Shown: positions 36,693 through 46,152 of the stretch, in pieces
How the letters are laid out: every line of letters begins with the position of its first letter
Position numbering within the stretch: the first letter of the stretch is position 1
Assembly: GCA_905182525.1 (NCBI GenBank)
Contig: CAJJBV010000006.1
Coordinates: 62,001 to 126,000, forward strand
Source of the DNA: Cryomorphaceae bacterium
GTDB taxonomy: Bacteria; Bacteroidota; Bacteroidia; Flavobacteriales_D; Parvicellaceae
DNA length: 64,000 bases
Direction of reading: 5' to 3'
Notes under the pieces: generated by a model
The model's input: only the letters and a program-made list of their open reading frames with translations
The model's database searches: none
What the model was told of the DNA's origin: nothing
Program-made: the position numbers and the translations under genes

Positions 36693-38345
36693 TTAGTCAA
36701 GAAGTCTTCTCAAGATTTTACCGACATTTGATTTAGGAAGTTCATTTCTAAAACTTACGCTTTTAGGAACTTTATAATTGGTTAATTTCGTTCTACAAAA
36801 CTCAATTACTTCTTCTTCAGTTAGTGAAGGGTCTTTCTTAACTATAAATGCTCTAACAAATTCTGACCCATCATCTTTCTTTTCACCACGAACTCCAACT
36901 TCTAAAACTTTTGAATTTTCAGAAATAGCTTTTTCAACATCATTTGGATAAACATTGAAACCTGAGACTAATATCATTTCTTTTTTTCTGTCTACTATTT
37001 TAAAAAATCCCTTTTCATCCATAGTTCCCACATCTCCAGTTAAAAAATACTCACCATGCATAGATTTAGAAGTTTCTTCAGGACGTTGCCAGTAGCCTTT
37101 CATTACCTGTGGCCCTTTAATAGCAATTTCTCCAGGACTTCCAGTTTCAACTTCTTTCATATCATCATCCAGTATTTTAATATCTGTATTTGGAAGAGGA
37201 AGTCCAATAGATCCAATTTTATGTTGACCATTCCATGGATTAATTGTTGCAGCTGGACTTGTTTCAGATAATCCATAGGCTTCAAGAAGTACACATCCTG
37301 TTAATTCTTTCCACTCATGAGCAACAACATCTTGGACAGCCATTCCTCCACCAAGAGCTAATTTTAAGTCTTTAAAATCAAGATTTCTAAATGATTCTTG
37401 ATTCATTAATCCAATAAAAAGTGTGTTAACTCCAGTTATAGCTGTAAATGGATTTTTCTTAAGATCAGCACAAAATTTAGGCATATCTCTAGGATTTGTA
37501 ATTAAAACATTTTTTGCTCCATATCTAAAAAATGTAAGACAATTAGCAGTTAATGCAAAAATATGATATAAGGGCAAAGCAGTAATTATAATTTCTTCTC
37601 CTTCGTTCATGTTTTCTCCAATCCACGCTTCAACTTGAGAAACATTAGCACAAATATTACCGTGTGTAAGTTCAGCTCCTTTTGAAACTCCAGTAGTTCC
37701 CCCAGTATATTGTAAAAATGCAGTATCGTCTTTATTTAATTCAATAGTTTCCACTTTTTTACCAGAATTTTCCTTAAGAATATTTTTTAGTTTAACACAA
37801 TTAGAAATAGAATATGATGGAACCATTTTTTTAACTTTTCTAATTACAAAATTCACAATACCACCCTTTACCGTACCTAGCATATCACCGATAGTAGTTG
37901 TAATCACAGTTTGTATTTCTGTTTTAGAAAGTATTTTTTCAAGGTTGTACGCGAAATTCTCTACAATTATTACAGCTTTTGCTCCAGAATCCTTGTATTG
38001 GTGTAACATTTCATCAGAGGTGTATAATGGGTTGGTATTAACTATTACTAATCCAGCTTTGAGGCAAGCAAATATGGCTACTGGATATTGTAATAAATTT
38101 GGCATTTGGAGTGCAACTTTGTCCCCTTTTTTTAAATTAGTTTTGTTTTGAAAAAATGAAATTAAAGAATTAACGTGTTTGTCTAAATCATTAAATGTTA
38201 GCTCTACATCCATATTTTTATAGGCAACTTTAGAACCAAATTTTAATATTGATTGCTCATATATTTCTACAATATTCTGATAATTTGTTTCTGTTGTTTT
38301 TGGAACGAAGTCAGGGTAACTTTCAAGCCATGGAAATTTGCTCAT
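36693..38345 (-). CDS. fadD: Long-chain-fatty-acid-CoA ligase
   Basis: This AMP-forming acyl-CoA synthetase of 550 residues activates fatty acids for beta-oxidation. The P-loop-like AMP motif is LQYTGGTTGVSKGAELTH, followed by ALPLYHIFALT, the A4-A5 region LLEAYGLSETSPA, and the motif YFLTGDVGTMDEKGFFKIVDRKKEMILVSGFNVYP. The C-terminal lysine is in KSNVGKILRRLL. The N-terminal MSKFPWLESYPDFVPKT matches bacterial FadD proteins closely. A TAnnTTTG box lies upstream on the minus strand. Confidence 0.92.
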   Translation of the reverse strand: MSKFPWLESYPDFVPKTTETNYQNIVEIYEQSILKFGSKVAYKNMDVELTFNDLDKHVNSLISFFQNKTNLKKGDKVALQMPNLLQYPVAIFACLKAGLVIVNTNPLYTSDEMLHQYKDSGAKAVIIVENFAYNLEKILSKTEIQTVITTTIGDMLGTVKGGIVNFVIRKVKKMVPSYSISNCVKLKNILKENSGKKVETIELNKDDTAFLQYTGGTTGVSKGAELTHGNICANVSQVEAWIGENMNEGEEIIITALPLYHIFALTANCLTFFRYGAKNVLITNPRDMPKFCADLKKNPFTAITGVNTLFIGLMNQESFRNLDFKDLKLALGGGMAVQDVVAHEWKELTGCVLLEAYGLSETSPAATINPWNGQHKIGSIGLPLPNTDIKILDDDMKEVETGSPGEIAIKGPQVMKGYWQRPEETSKSMHGEYFLTGDVGTMDEKGFFKIVDRKKEMILVSGFNVYPNDVEKAISENSKVLEVGVRGEKKDDGSEFVRAFIVKKDPSLTEEEVIEFCRTKLTNYKVPKSVSFRNELPKSNVGKILRRLLD

Positions 38346-38379
38346 TTTATAAGTTTAATTTTAATAATTTGTATAATTA

Positions 38380-38387
38380 CAAAAATA
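38380..38387 (-). promoter_or_regulatory. -7 promoter box of fadD
   Basis: On the minus strand it reads TATTTTTG, an exact TAnnTTTG match 34 bases upstream of the fadD start. No clear -33 TTTG is seen at the usual distance. Confidence 0.45.
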
Positions 38388-38533
38388 TTGTAACATTTAA
38401 ATATAGTTGTTATAGATGAATTCTCAAATTTTTATTTTTATAAAAAAACCACTTTTTAGCTGTGATTTATCGTAATGTTATTAATTTAGAAAAATTTTAT
38501 AACTAAATTCCTTTTTTTAAGTATAAAGATATT

Positions 38534-39534
38534 ATGTTAAAAAGTAACAAAATTTATATAAAGTACATATACAAGTAATTTTAGTAACAGCAGTATTGCT
38601 AATTAACTCTAGTATTAATTTATATGCTCAAGACCCTATTTTTACTCAATTTTATTCCAATCCAGTATATTTAAATCCTGCATTTGCTGGAAGTAATAAA
38701 TGCCCAAGAATTGTTTCTAACTTTAGAAATCAATGGCCAGGGTTTTCTGGTGATTTTATAACAACATCACTTACTTATGATCAATATGTTGATAAAATTA
38801 AGGGAGGATTAGGAGTTATTTTGATGAGTGACCAGGTTGCAAAAACATTAAAATCTAATGAAGCAAGTTTTGTATATTCTTATCATCAACATTTGTCAAG
38901 AAAATTCACTTTAAATTTTGGAATCCAGGGGACTTATATTTCAAAATCTATAGATAGATCAAACTTAACTTTTGGAGATATGATACATCCAAGAAGAGGG
39001 TTTGTTCTTTCTACTCAAGATGTAATAAATTATGCACCAGTAGACATATTTGACTTCTCTGCAGGTATTTTAGGTTACACGGATAAATTTTATGTTGGTT
39101 TTGCTACACACCATTTAACGGAACCTAGCTTTTCTTACATTTCAACTAACAATACATCATTTTTAAATAGAAGATATACTGCTCATGCTGGTACTGAAAT
39201 TTCTCTTAACTCTAAATCATTATTTTCAGAAGAAGAAAAGTCACTTTCTCCAAGTGTTTTGTTTATTAAACAAGGCGATTTTCAGCAGCTTAATTTTGGA
39301 CTATATTACAGAAAAGGAAATTATGTAGTTGGAGCTTGGTATAGAGAAGGTGATTCTTTTATAGTTACTGCGGGGATGAATACAAAATTGTTGCGAATTG
39401 GTTACAGTTATGATTTAACAACATCACAGCTAGGTGTTTATTCTGGTGGTTCTCATGAAATTTCAATCGCTTTAAAGTTATATTGTGCACCCAAGAAAAA
39501 GTCTTTGAGAGCAATGTCATGCCCTTCATTTTAA
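38534..39534 (+). CDS. PorP/SprF family T9SS membrane protein, N-terminal frameshift
   Basis: PorP/SprF proteins are outer-membrane barrels that help type IX cargo reach or attach to the surface. The diagnostic start is AQDPIFTQFYSNPVYLNPAFAGSNKCPRI, followed by NFRNQWPG, DQYVDKIKGGLGVILMSDQ, YSYHQHLSRKFTLNFGIQGTY and a barrel ending ISIALKLYCAPKK. The only in-frame start near the signal peptide is TTG at 38596. However, ATG at 38534 encodes MLKSNKIYIKYIYK and connects through VILVTAVLLINSS after a one-base shift near 38575, giving a complete signal peptide. It shares its stop tetranucleotide with convergent lolD. Confidence 0.88.
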
Positions 39535-40181
39535 AAAATTCTTCCGTCTTTTATCGTGATTTTTTTATCAGCTAAATCAGCTAGTTTGTCATTATGAGTA
39601 ACAATAATAAAAGTTTGCTTATTAGAATCTCTAAGTTTAAAGAAAAGTTCATGTAATTTTTCTGCTGTCTTAGAATCTAAATTCCCGCTAGGTTCATCTG
39701 CTAGAATTACTTTAGGATCATTCATGAGTGCTCTAGCAACACTTACTCTTTGCTGCTCTCCACCTGAAAGCTCAGATGGTTTATGATCGAATCTATTACC
39801 AATACCAATAAGGTCTAAAAGATATTTTGCTTTTTCTAATGCTACTTTTTTTGGTTCTTTTGCAATATATGCGGGTATACAAACATTTTCTAAAGCAGTA
39901 AACTCCGGAAGTAAATGATGGAATTGAAATACAAATCCAATATTTTTATTTCTGAAATCTGCTAATTGATTTTCGTTGTATTCAAAAACATTTTTTTTAT
40001 TGTATTCAAGACTACCACTTGATGGTTTCTCTAGAGTACCCAGTATTTGAAGCAATGTAGTTTTTCCAGCACCACTTTTTCCAACTATCGATACAATTTC
40101 ACCCTGAGCAATAGAAATATCAATTCCATTTAAGACATTTATATCATTAAAATTTTTATAAATATTAGTTCCATTAATCAT
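39531..40181 (-). CDS. lolD: LolD-like ABC transporter ATP-binding protein
   Basis: The 216-residue nucleotide-binding subunit has Walker A GKSGAGKTTLLQ, the Q-loop FVFQFHHLLPEFTALENV, the signature LSGGEQQRVSVARAL, Walker B VILADEPSGNLD and the H-loop IIVTHND. The FQFHHLLPEF block and the overall size place it in the LolD/MacB branch, which powers release of lipoproteins from the inner membrane. The permease partner is not adjacent, which is usual in Bacteroidota. Whether it serves lipoprotein export or another MacB-like permease cannot be read here. Confidence 0.85.
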   Translation of the reverse strand: MINGTNIYKNFNDINVLNGIDISIAQGEIVSIVGKSGAGKTTLLQILGTLEKPSSGSLEYNKKNVFEYNENQLADFRNKNIGFVFQFHHLLPEFTALENVCIPAYIAKEPKKVALEKAKYLLDLIGIGNRFDHKPSELSGGEQQRVSVARALMNDPKVILADEPSGNLDSKTAEKLHELFFKLRDSNKQTFIIVTHNDKLADLADKKITIKDGRIF

Positions 40182-40304
40182 ATTATAAAAGTAATTAGAT
40201 TAAACTAATAATTAAATTTAAATACTCTTGATTGTAATAATTTTCTATTTTGAAACCAATCATCCATACAAATTTTTACATTTACTAAAATTAATTACAG
40301 ACTT

Positions 40305-41516
40305 ATGAACTTACATGAATATCAAGGTAAAAACATTTTAAAGAGTTATGGTGTTGCCATTCAAGAAGGAAAAGTTGCACATAGTGTAAGTGAAGCATTA
40401 CAAGTTGCCAACGAGCTTTCGTCGGAGACTGGCACTAAATGGTTTGTTGTAAAAGCACAAATTCATGCTGGAGGAAGAGGTAAGGGAAAAGTAATTGAAA
40501 CTGGTTGTAATGGTGTTGTCATCGCTAAGGGAATCGATCAAGTTGAAGAAAAAGTAAAAGGTATTTTAGGAGGTCATCTTGTTACTGCTCAGACTAACGA
40601 AAATGGAAAAAAAGTAAGTAAAATATTGATTGCTGAAGATGCATATGCACCTGATTTTGACAAAACTTCTGAATTTTATATGTCTGTTCTTTTGAATAGA
40701 GAAACCAGCAGAAATATTATCATGTATTCTACTGAAGGTGGTGTTAACATTGAAGAAGTTGCAGAAAAAACCCCACATTTAATTTTCAAAGAAGAGATTG
40801 ACCCGAAAGTAGGAATTACGGGTTTTCAATGTAGAAAAATCGCATTTAATTTGGGCTTAAGTGGTAAATCACTTAAAGAAATGGTAAAATTCGTTCATTC
40901 ATTATATTCTGCTTATGTAGGTTGCGATGCTTCTTTATTTGAAATTAACCCAGTTCTTAAGACTTGTGATGACAGAATTTTAGCAGTAGATGCAAAGGTA
41001 AGTTTAGACGATAATTCATTGTATAGACATAAAGATTATGCAGAAATGAGAGATTTTTCAGAAGAAGATCCTATGGACGTTGAAGCTGATAAAGCAGGTT
41101 TAAATTTTGTAAATCTTGATGGAAATATTGGTTGCATGGTAAATGGAGCAGGTCTAGCAATGGCAACTATGGACATAATTAAACAAAGTGGAGGAGAGCC
41201 AGCTAATTTCCTTGATGTAGGTGGTACTGCAGATGCGGATCGAGTTGAAAAAGCATTTAATATTATTCTTAAAGATTCTAACGTTCAAGGAATTTTAGTA
41301 AATATATTTGGTGGGATTGTTAGATGTGATAGAGTTGCTAAAGGGGTTGTACAAGCTTATAAGAGTATAGGTAATATCCCAGTTCCAATAATTGTTAGAC
41401 TTCAAGGTACAAACGCTATAGAAGCAAAAGAAATAATTGATAATTCAGGTTTAAATGTGCACTCTGCTATTACTTTAAAAGATGCTGCAGACAAGGTTAA
41501 AGAATTGGTTAATTAG
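40305..41516 (+). CDS. sucC: Succinyl-CoA ligase (ADP-forming) subunit beta
   Basis: This is the nucleotide-binding partner of SucD. The 403 residues begin MNLHEYQGKNILKSYGV, with the ATP-grasp features KAQIHAGGRGKGK, the FEINPVLKTCDDRILAVDAKVSLDDN segment and the ligase-CoA domain with FLDVGGTADADRVEKAF and NIFGGIVRCDRVAKGV. Length and motifs are complete. The gene is separate from sucD (16519). The last base pairs overlap the convergent DUF1015 gene within TTAG. Confidence 0.97.
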   Translation: MNLHEYQGKNILKSYGVAIQEGKVAHSVSEALQVANELSSETGTKWFVVKAQIHAGGRGKGKVIETGCNGVVIAKGIDQVEEKVKGILGGHLVTAQTNENGKKVSKILIAEDAYAPDFDKTSEFYMSVLLNRETSRNIIMYSTEGGVNIEEVAEKTPHLIFKEEIDPKVGITGFQCRKIAFNLGLSGKSLKEMVKFVHSLYSAYVGCDASLFEINPVLKTCDDRILAVDAKVSLDDNSLYRHKDYAEMRDFSEEDPMDVEADKAGLNFVNLDGNIGCMVNGAGLAMATMDIIKQSGGEPANFLDVGGTADADRVEKAFNIILKDSNVQGILVNIFGGIVRCDRVAKGVVQAYKSIGNIPVPIIVRLQGTNAIEAKEIIDNSGLNVHSAITLKDAADKVKELVN

Positions 41517-42722
41517 TACTCGTAAATTGTTAATCCACTCCTTAATTTAGGTTCTATCCAAGTGCTTTTAGGTGGCATATTCTGTCCTAAATCAGCTATT
41601 TTTATTATTTCTTCAATTTTATGTGGGAATAATTCAATTCCTAAACTTCGTTTTTTTTGATCTACTTTTTTAGTAAGTATTTTAATAGATTGATTTCCTC
41701 TTACATATTCAATTCTATCGTTTAAATTTTTAATATTTAGAACTTTATTTAATATTAAATCTGAAACCATTTGGCTGTTTAAACTACTTTTAAAATCAGG
41801 GTTGATTATATCAATATTTACAGTTAGCAAATACCATTTTTTATCTAAATAGATTACTATTTCATCTTTTTTACTTGGAGATTTATGATTTTTTAAATTT
41901 TCAATTAAGAAATAATTTTTTATTTTTTTTAAAAAATCATCATTTGAAACCTCTCCAATATCTTTAACAATTCTATTAAACTCGAATATTTTTAAATCTT
42001 TATGATCAATTAAAAATGATAAAAAGTAATTACTCTTATCATTTTTCGAATTAGAGATTTGATAAAGTGAAGATGATGCAATTCTATGATGTCCATCTGC
42101 AATATAAATATTATTTAATGATTTAAATTCTTTTGTAATTTTTTCAATATCAGATAAATTATCAATTAACCAAAGTTCATGACTTTTTTTATCAGTTGTT
42201 GTAAATTCATATTCTGGTCTTTTAGTCATCGTTAATAAAATCAGTTCTTTAATAGTTAAAGTTGGATTATAAGATAATAAAACTGGCTCTGCATGAAAAT
42301 TACATACTTCAAGATATTTTTTAAAAATCTTCTCTCTTTTAATTATAGTGTTTTCGTGCTTTTTTATCTTATTAGTTTGATAGTCTTTAACAGATGAACC
42401 GGCGATTAAGACCAGTGAAAACTCCGAAACTAGTTGTTTGTCTATAGACATACAATACTGGTTTTTCATCTTTAATAAAGTATTTCTTGTTTTTAAAGTA
42501 TTCGTATTTTTTCTTAATTAATTCAAACCTCTGGATGCTGTCTGATTTATTTTTTTTAACACTATTAAACTCTGGATTTATAACGTGAAGAAAAGAATAT
42601 GGATTACTCTCTAACTTAGCTTTAAGATGACTCTTTTCATATGTGTAAAATGGTCTTGAGCTTATAAGGTGTACCTTTTTACGTATTGGTCTTACCCCTT
42701 TAAAAGGAATTATTTTTGCCAT
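41513..42722 (-). CDS. DUF1015 family protein, one frameshift
   Basis: The N-terminal part (from ATG 42722) reads MAKIIPFKGVRPIRKKVHLI, then PYSFLHVINPE and KPVLYVYRQ. It loses frame near 42408, where one extra base follows TGL. Restored, the protein continues IAGSSVKDYQTNKIKKHENT and has YIADGHHRIASSSLY and DHKDLKIFEFNRIVKDI, all DUF1015 landmarks, to a stop at 41513 (about 402 residues). The family is unassigned; its position after serC and serA is conserved in Bacteroidota and may mean a link to serine metabolism. The single indel looks like an error. Confidence 0.85.
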
Positions 42723-42743
42723 TAATCAGCAATTTACCAAAAA

Positions 42744-43700
42744 TTATTGGTTGTAAAAATTTATGATTTTATCAGCCAACTCAGTTCCAATTCTATCTTG
42801 AGCTTCTAAAGTAGCTGCTCCAATATGAGGAGTAATCGATATCTTATCGTTTAACAATAAATCTTTTGATGGTTTAGGTTCACCAACAAATACATCAAGA
42901 GCAGCAAAGCTTACTTTTTCTGTTTTTATTGCATCTATAAGAGCGTTTTCGTCAACAACACCACCTCTTGCAGCATTGACTAATCTCACGCCATCTTTCA
43001 TCTTTTTAAACTCTTCACTGCCAATTACTGGTTTTCCATCTTTTGGCATAGGAACATGTAGAGAAATAAAATCAGATTTTTCTAATAAATCATTAATATT
43101 GGTTGTGCTGATATTTACTTTTATAATTTGTTCGGCAATACTTAATTCAATTTTTGCTTCATCTATAAATGGGTCATAAGCTATTACATTCATTCCAGCA
43201 CCTAATGCATATTTTGCTGTATTTTGACCAATTCTTCCAAACCCAATAATCCCTAAATTTTTACCTCTTAGCTCAATCCCTTTAGCATATTTTTTTTTCA
43301 ATACTTTAAACTCAGTTTCTCCATTTTTTGGCATATTTCTGTTAGAATCAAATACATTTCTAGAAATATTGAATAAATGTGCCATAACAAGTTCAGCAAC
43401 AGACTGAGATGACGAAGCAGGTGTATTTATAACTTTCAATCCTTTTTCTTCAGCATAATCTACATCAATATTATCCATTCCAACACCGCCTCTACCAATT
43501 ATTTTAATAGAACTGCATTGGTCAATAATATCTTTTCGAACTTCTGTTGCACTTCTAACTAAGATTACTTCAATTTTATTTTCATTAATATATTTAATTA
43601 AATCATTTTGATTTACATGATCCGTAATTACTTTAAAACCAGATTTCTCTAGTTTTGAAATACCAGATTTGGAAATTCCATCATTAGCTAAAATTTTCAT
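42744..43700 (-). CDS. serA: D-3-phosphoglycerate dehydrogenase-like 2-hydroxyacid dehydrogenase
   Basis: This would oxidise 3-phosphoglycerate to 3-phosphohydroxypyruvate, the first step of serine synthesis. The 318-residue short form has the substrate-domain GRGGVGMDNIDVDYAEEKG, the active-site-flanking NTPASSSQSVAELVMAH, the NAD motif GIIGFGRIGQNTAKYA, the catalytic Arg in NAARGGVVDENAL and the Glu/His in TPHIGAATLEAQ. The absence of ACT and ASB domains marks the short type. It lies 2 bases after serC, which makes the substrate assignment strong. Confidence 0.93.
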   Translation of the reverse strand: MKILANDGISKSGISKLEKSGFKVITDHVNQNDLIKYINENKIEVILVRSATEVRKDIIDQCSSIKIIGRGGVGMDNIDVDYAEEKGLKVINTPASSSQSVAELVMAHLFNISRNVFDSNRNMPKNGETEFKVLKKKYAKGIELRGKNLGIIGFGRIGQNTAKYALGAGMNVIAYDPFIDEAKIELSIAEQIIKVNISTTNINDLLEKSDFISLHVPMPKDGKPVIGSEEFKKMKDGVRLVNAARGGVVDENALIDAIKTEKVSFAALDVFVGEPKPSKDLLLNDKISITPHIGAATLEAQDRIGTELADKIINFYNQ

Positions 43701-43702
43701 AA

Positions 43703-44776
43703 TTATCCTTTTTTATTTTCTAATTCTTTCATAATATCAACAAGTATGCTAACACTTTCTATGGGCATAGCATTATAAATGGAGGCTCTAAAGCCCCCAA
43801 CAGATCTATGTCCCTTAAGACCATTGATACTAGCATCTTTAAGCATTTTTTCAAAAGTTTCATTTAAATCTTGCTCTAATAATGAGAATGTCACATTCAT
43901 TGAACTTCTATCTTCAATATTAGCTGTTCCTTCAAATAATGAATTATTATCTATTTGATCATAGATGAGTTTTGATTTGAGATTATTTTGATTTTCTATG
44001 TAGCTTAATCCACCAATATTTTTTAACCATCTTAAATTTAGCATTGAAGAGTAAATCGCAAAGACAGGTGGTGTATTAAACATAGAATCTTTGTCAGCGT
44101 GCACTTTAAGATCTAACATCGTTGGTATTGGAACAGAACTATTTCCTAAAATATCTTTTTTACATATATAAAGTGTGGTTCCTGCAGGACCCATATTTTT
44201 TTGCGCTCCTGCGTAAATTAAATCAAAATCTTTTATGTTAATTTCTCTAGAAAAAATATCTGAAGACATATCACACGCAAGTGGAATATTTCCATTGTAG
44301 AATTTTTTGATTTGAGTACCAAAAATGGTATTATTTGAAGTAACATGAAAATAATCAATATTATCACCTAAATTATAACCTTTTGGTATGTAGTTAAAGT
44401 TTTTATTTTCTGAAGATGCCACATTAAATGAATTCCCCATAAAAGAAGCTTCTTTTGCAGCTTTTTTTGCCCAAGAACCAGTAATTAAGTAACCTCCAGT
44501 TTTTTTCTTTCCCATTAAATTGTAAGCAGCTGTTAAAAAACCTAAACTCGCTCCTCCCTGTAAAAATAATACTTCATAATTATCAGGAACGTTTAGAATT
44601 TCTCTAACAAGTTTTCGTGCTTCTTCCATAACTTCAATAAAATCTTTACTTCTATGCGAGATTTCTATTAAGGAAAGACCAGAATCATTAAAATTTAAAA
44701 TACTTTCTGCAGATTTTTCAAATACTTCTTTTGGTAAAATACATGGACCCGCACTAAAATTATGGACTTTTGACAT
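43703..44776 (-). CDS. serC: Phosphoserine aminotransferase
   Basis: This PLP enzyme aminates 3-phosphohydroxypyruvate to phosphoserine. I place the start at ATG 44776 (MSKVHNFSAGPCILPKEV), since a TTG 21 bases upstream adds only MPNKKLT. Family motifs are NFSAGPCILP, LIEISHRSKDF, LQGGASLGF, the PLP lysine in IYAGAQKNMGPAG and the phosphate-binding KGHRSVGGFRASIYNAM. Its length of 357 is normal. It heads the serC-serA-DUF1015 leftward operon. Confidence 0.96.
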   Translation of the reverse strand: MSKVHNFSAGPCILPKEVFEKSAESILNFNDSGLSLIEISHRSKDFIEVMEEARKLVREILNVPDNYEVLFLQGGASLGFLTAAYNLMGKKKTGGYLITGSWAKKAAKEASFMGNSFNVASSENKNFNYIPKGYNLGDNIDYFHVTSNNTIFGTQIKKFYNGNIPLACDMSSDIFSREINIKDFDLIYAGAQKNMGPAGTTLYICKKDILGNSSVPIPTMLDLKVHADKDSMFNTPPVFAIYSSMLNLRWLKNIGGLSYIENQNNLKSKLIYDQIDNNSLFEGTANIEDRSSMNVTFSLLEQDLNETFEKMLKDASINGLKGHRSVGGFRASIYNAMPIESVSILVDIMKELENKKG

Positions 44777-44887
44777 GGTTAATTTTTTGTTAGGCAAAAT
44801 TGTAAAATATAATTAACTGTTTAGTAACTTTTAATACTTAATTTATTAACTTTTTATCTCTATTATTAACAAATTTGAAATAGTTAA

Positions 44888-45736
44888 CTATTTGTTGGGG
44901 TCATTGAAAGGTCTATTTAAAACCTTTAAAGATTTTGCATCAAAATTTCGTTTGAAATTCCACTGATTTTCGCTCCATAAAAATGCATCAAAACTTAAAT
45001 CAGTAACGTACCAATCATTAAAATCTTTTAAATGAGGTGACGGAGGCATTAAGTGATCAAATATTATGTAATCTTCTTTTCTCACCTGTTTATGTTTTAA
45101 GGACATATAGGATTGTTTATTGTACTGAAATATTACTCTTTTTTTTGTTTTACCATCTGAATATTTAAAAATTGGTTCTCCAAATTGAACTTTATTTTTT
45201 TTATTAAAAACCATGGATTCAATAATTTTTTTGTTAGAAAACATATTGTTTCCATCCCAGCCTATAAGAGTATAAACTGTTTTATTCTTTCTTTGATTTG
45301 GTATAATATCATAATATAATGCACCAAGCCATGTGTTTTCGTCTAAAGAACTATATTCAATTTCAGGTATTTCTTTTTTGAAATCACTTAATTTAATGAT
45401 GTTAAGATTTTTTTTTAGTATCCAACATTCGTAATGTTGTTTTTGGTTATCAAGTTCAATATTCCAATTAAAAATTCTAAACTCACCATCGGAAGAAATT
45501 ACAGTACTCATAAATTTTGAGAGACTATCGAAAGGGTAATTAAAAATTTCTTTATTTAAAAGTGCTTTTTGTAAATTAGATTTAAATTCATCGTTCATTT
45601 TCATAGCTAACTTATCGTCTTTTTCAAAATGAACATCTTCTAAACTATTAATAAGTTTTAATTCAATCTCTTCAATAGATTGAGCGTTCATTAAATTAAA
45701 TGATAAAATCAGATAAAAACTTATAATTAATTTCAT
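44888..45736 (-). CDS. Secreted protein of unknown function
   Basis: The 282-residue protein has a clear signal peptide (MKLIISFYLILSFNLMNAQ). I do not recognise a named family. Visible blocks are SSDGEFRIFNWNIELDN, TVYTLIGWDGNNMFSNKKIIESM and IFDHLMPPSPHLKDFNDWYVTDLSFDAFLW, which look like a mixed-sheet domain with a tryptophan-rich end. The DGEFRI(F/Y)NWN pattern suggests a conserved periplasmic or outer-membrane-associated protein. It lies between ferredoxin and serC, 30 bases downstream of ferredoxin, so cotranscription with ferredoxin is plausible. Confidence 0.65.
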   Translation of the reverse strand: MKLIISFYLILSFNLMNAQSIEEIELKLINSLEDVHFEKDDKLAMKMNDEFKSNLQKALLNKEIFNYPFDSLSKFMSTVISSDGEFRIFNWNIELDNQKQHYECWILKKNLNIIKLSDFKKEIPEIEYSSLDENTWLGALYYDIIPNQRKNKTVYTLIGWDGNNMFSNKKIIESMVFNKKNKVQFGEPIFKYSDGKTKKRVIFQYNKQSYMSLKHKQVRKEDYIIFDHLMPPSPHLKDFNDWYVTDLSFDAFLWSENQWNFKRNFDAKSLKVLNRPFNDPNK

Positions 45737-45764
45737 AATAAAATTTAATTACTATAAATCTATA

Positions 45765-46118
45765 CTAAGATATATGTAGACTGTCTTTTTTAATAAGTAA
45801 TGAGCTTTCTTGCTCAACAAAGTCTTCGTCTGGCACGCAACAATCTACTGGGCATACTGCAGCACATTGAGGCTCATCATGAAAACCAACACATTCTGTA
45901 CACTTATCAGTTACAATAAAGAATACATCCATTTCTACAGGTTCGTTATTTTGGTCAGCATTGACTTTTAGTCCTGAGTTTTTTCCGGTGTAATCGCCTT
46001 TTAAGGAAGTTCCATCAGAAAATTTCCACTCTAAACCTCCTTCGTAAATTGCATTATTTGGACATTCAGGCTCACAAGCGCCACAATTAATACATTCGTC
46101 TGTTATTTTAATTGCCAT
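45765..46118 (-). CDS. 4Fe-4S ferredoxin
   Basis: The 117-residue dicluster ferredoxin has cluster motifs [16 protein letters not shown] near residue 10 and [22 protein letters not shown] near residues 75-95. The long segment between them is typical of the Bacteroidota form rather than of clostridial 55-residue ferredoxins. It would carry low-potential electrons in the cytoplasm. The gene is divergent from an acyl-CoA reductase with only about 34 bases between the start codons, an arrangement seen repeatedly in this phylum. Confidence 0.92.
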   Translation of the reverse strand: MAIKITDECINCGACEPECPNNAIYEGGLEWKFSDGTSLKGDYTGKNSGLKVNADQNNEPVEMDVFFIVTDKCTECVGFHDEPQCAAVCPVDCCVPDEDFVEQESSLLIKKDSLHIS

Positions 46119-46150
46119 TTAAGAATGGTTGTTAGTTTTGTACAAATATA
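46112..46150. promoter_or_regulatory. Overlapping divergent promoters, ferredoxin / acyl-CoA reductase
   Basis: On the plus strand TTG (46112-46114), 18 bases, then TAGTTTTG (46133-46140) fit TTG-N19-TAnnTTTG. On the minus strand TATATTTG (46150-46143) is another exact -7 box. The two boxes are 2 bases apart around a TTTGTACAAA palindrome, so the two transcripts would have very short leaders and compete for polymerase. Confidence 0.55.
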
Positions 46151-46152
46151 GC

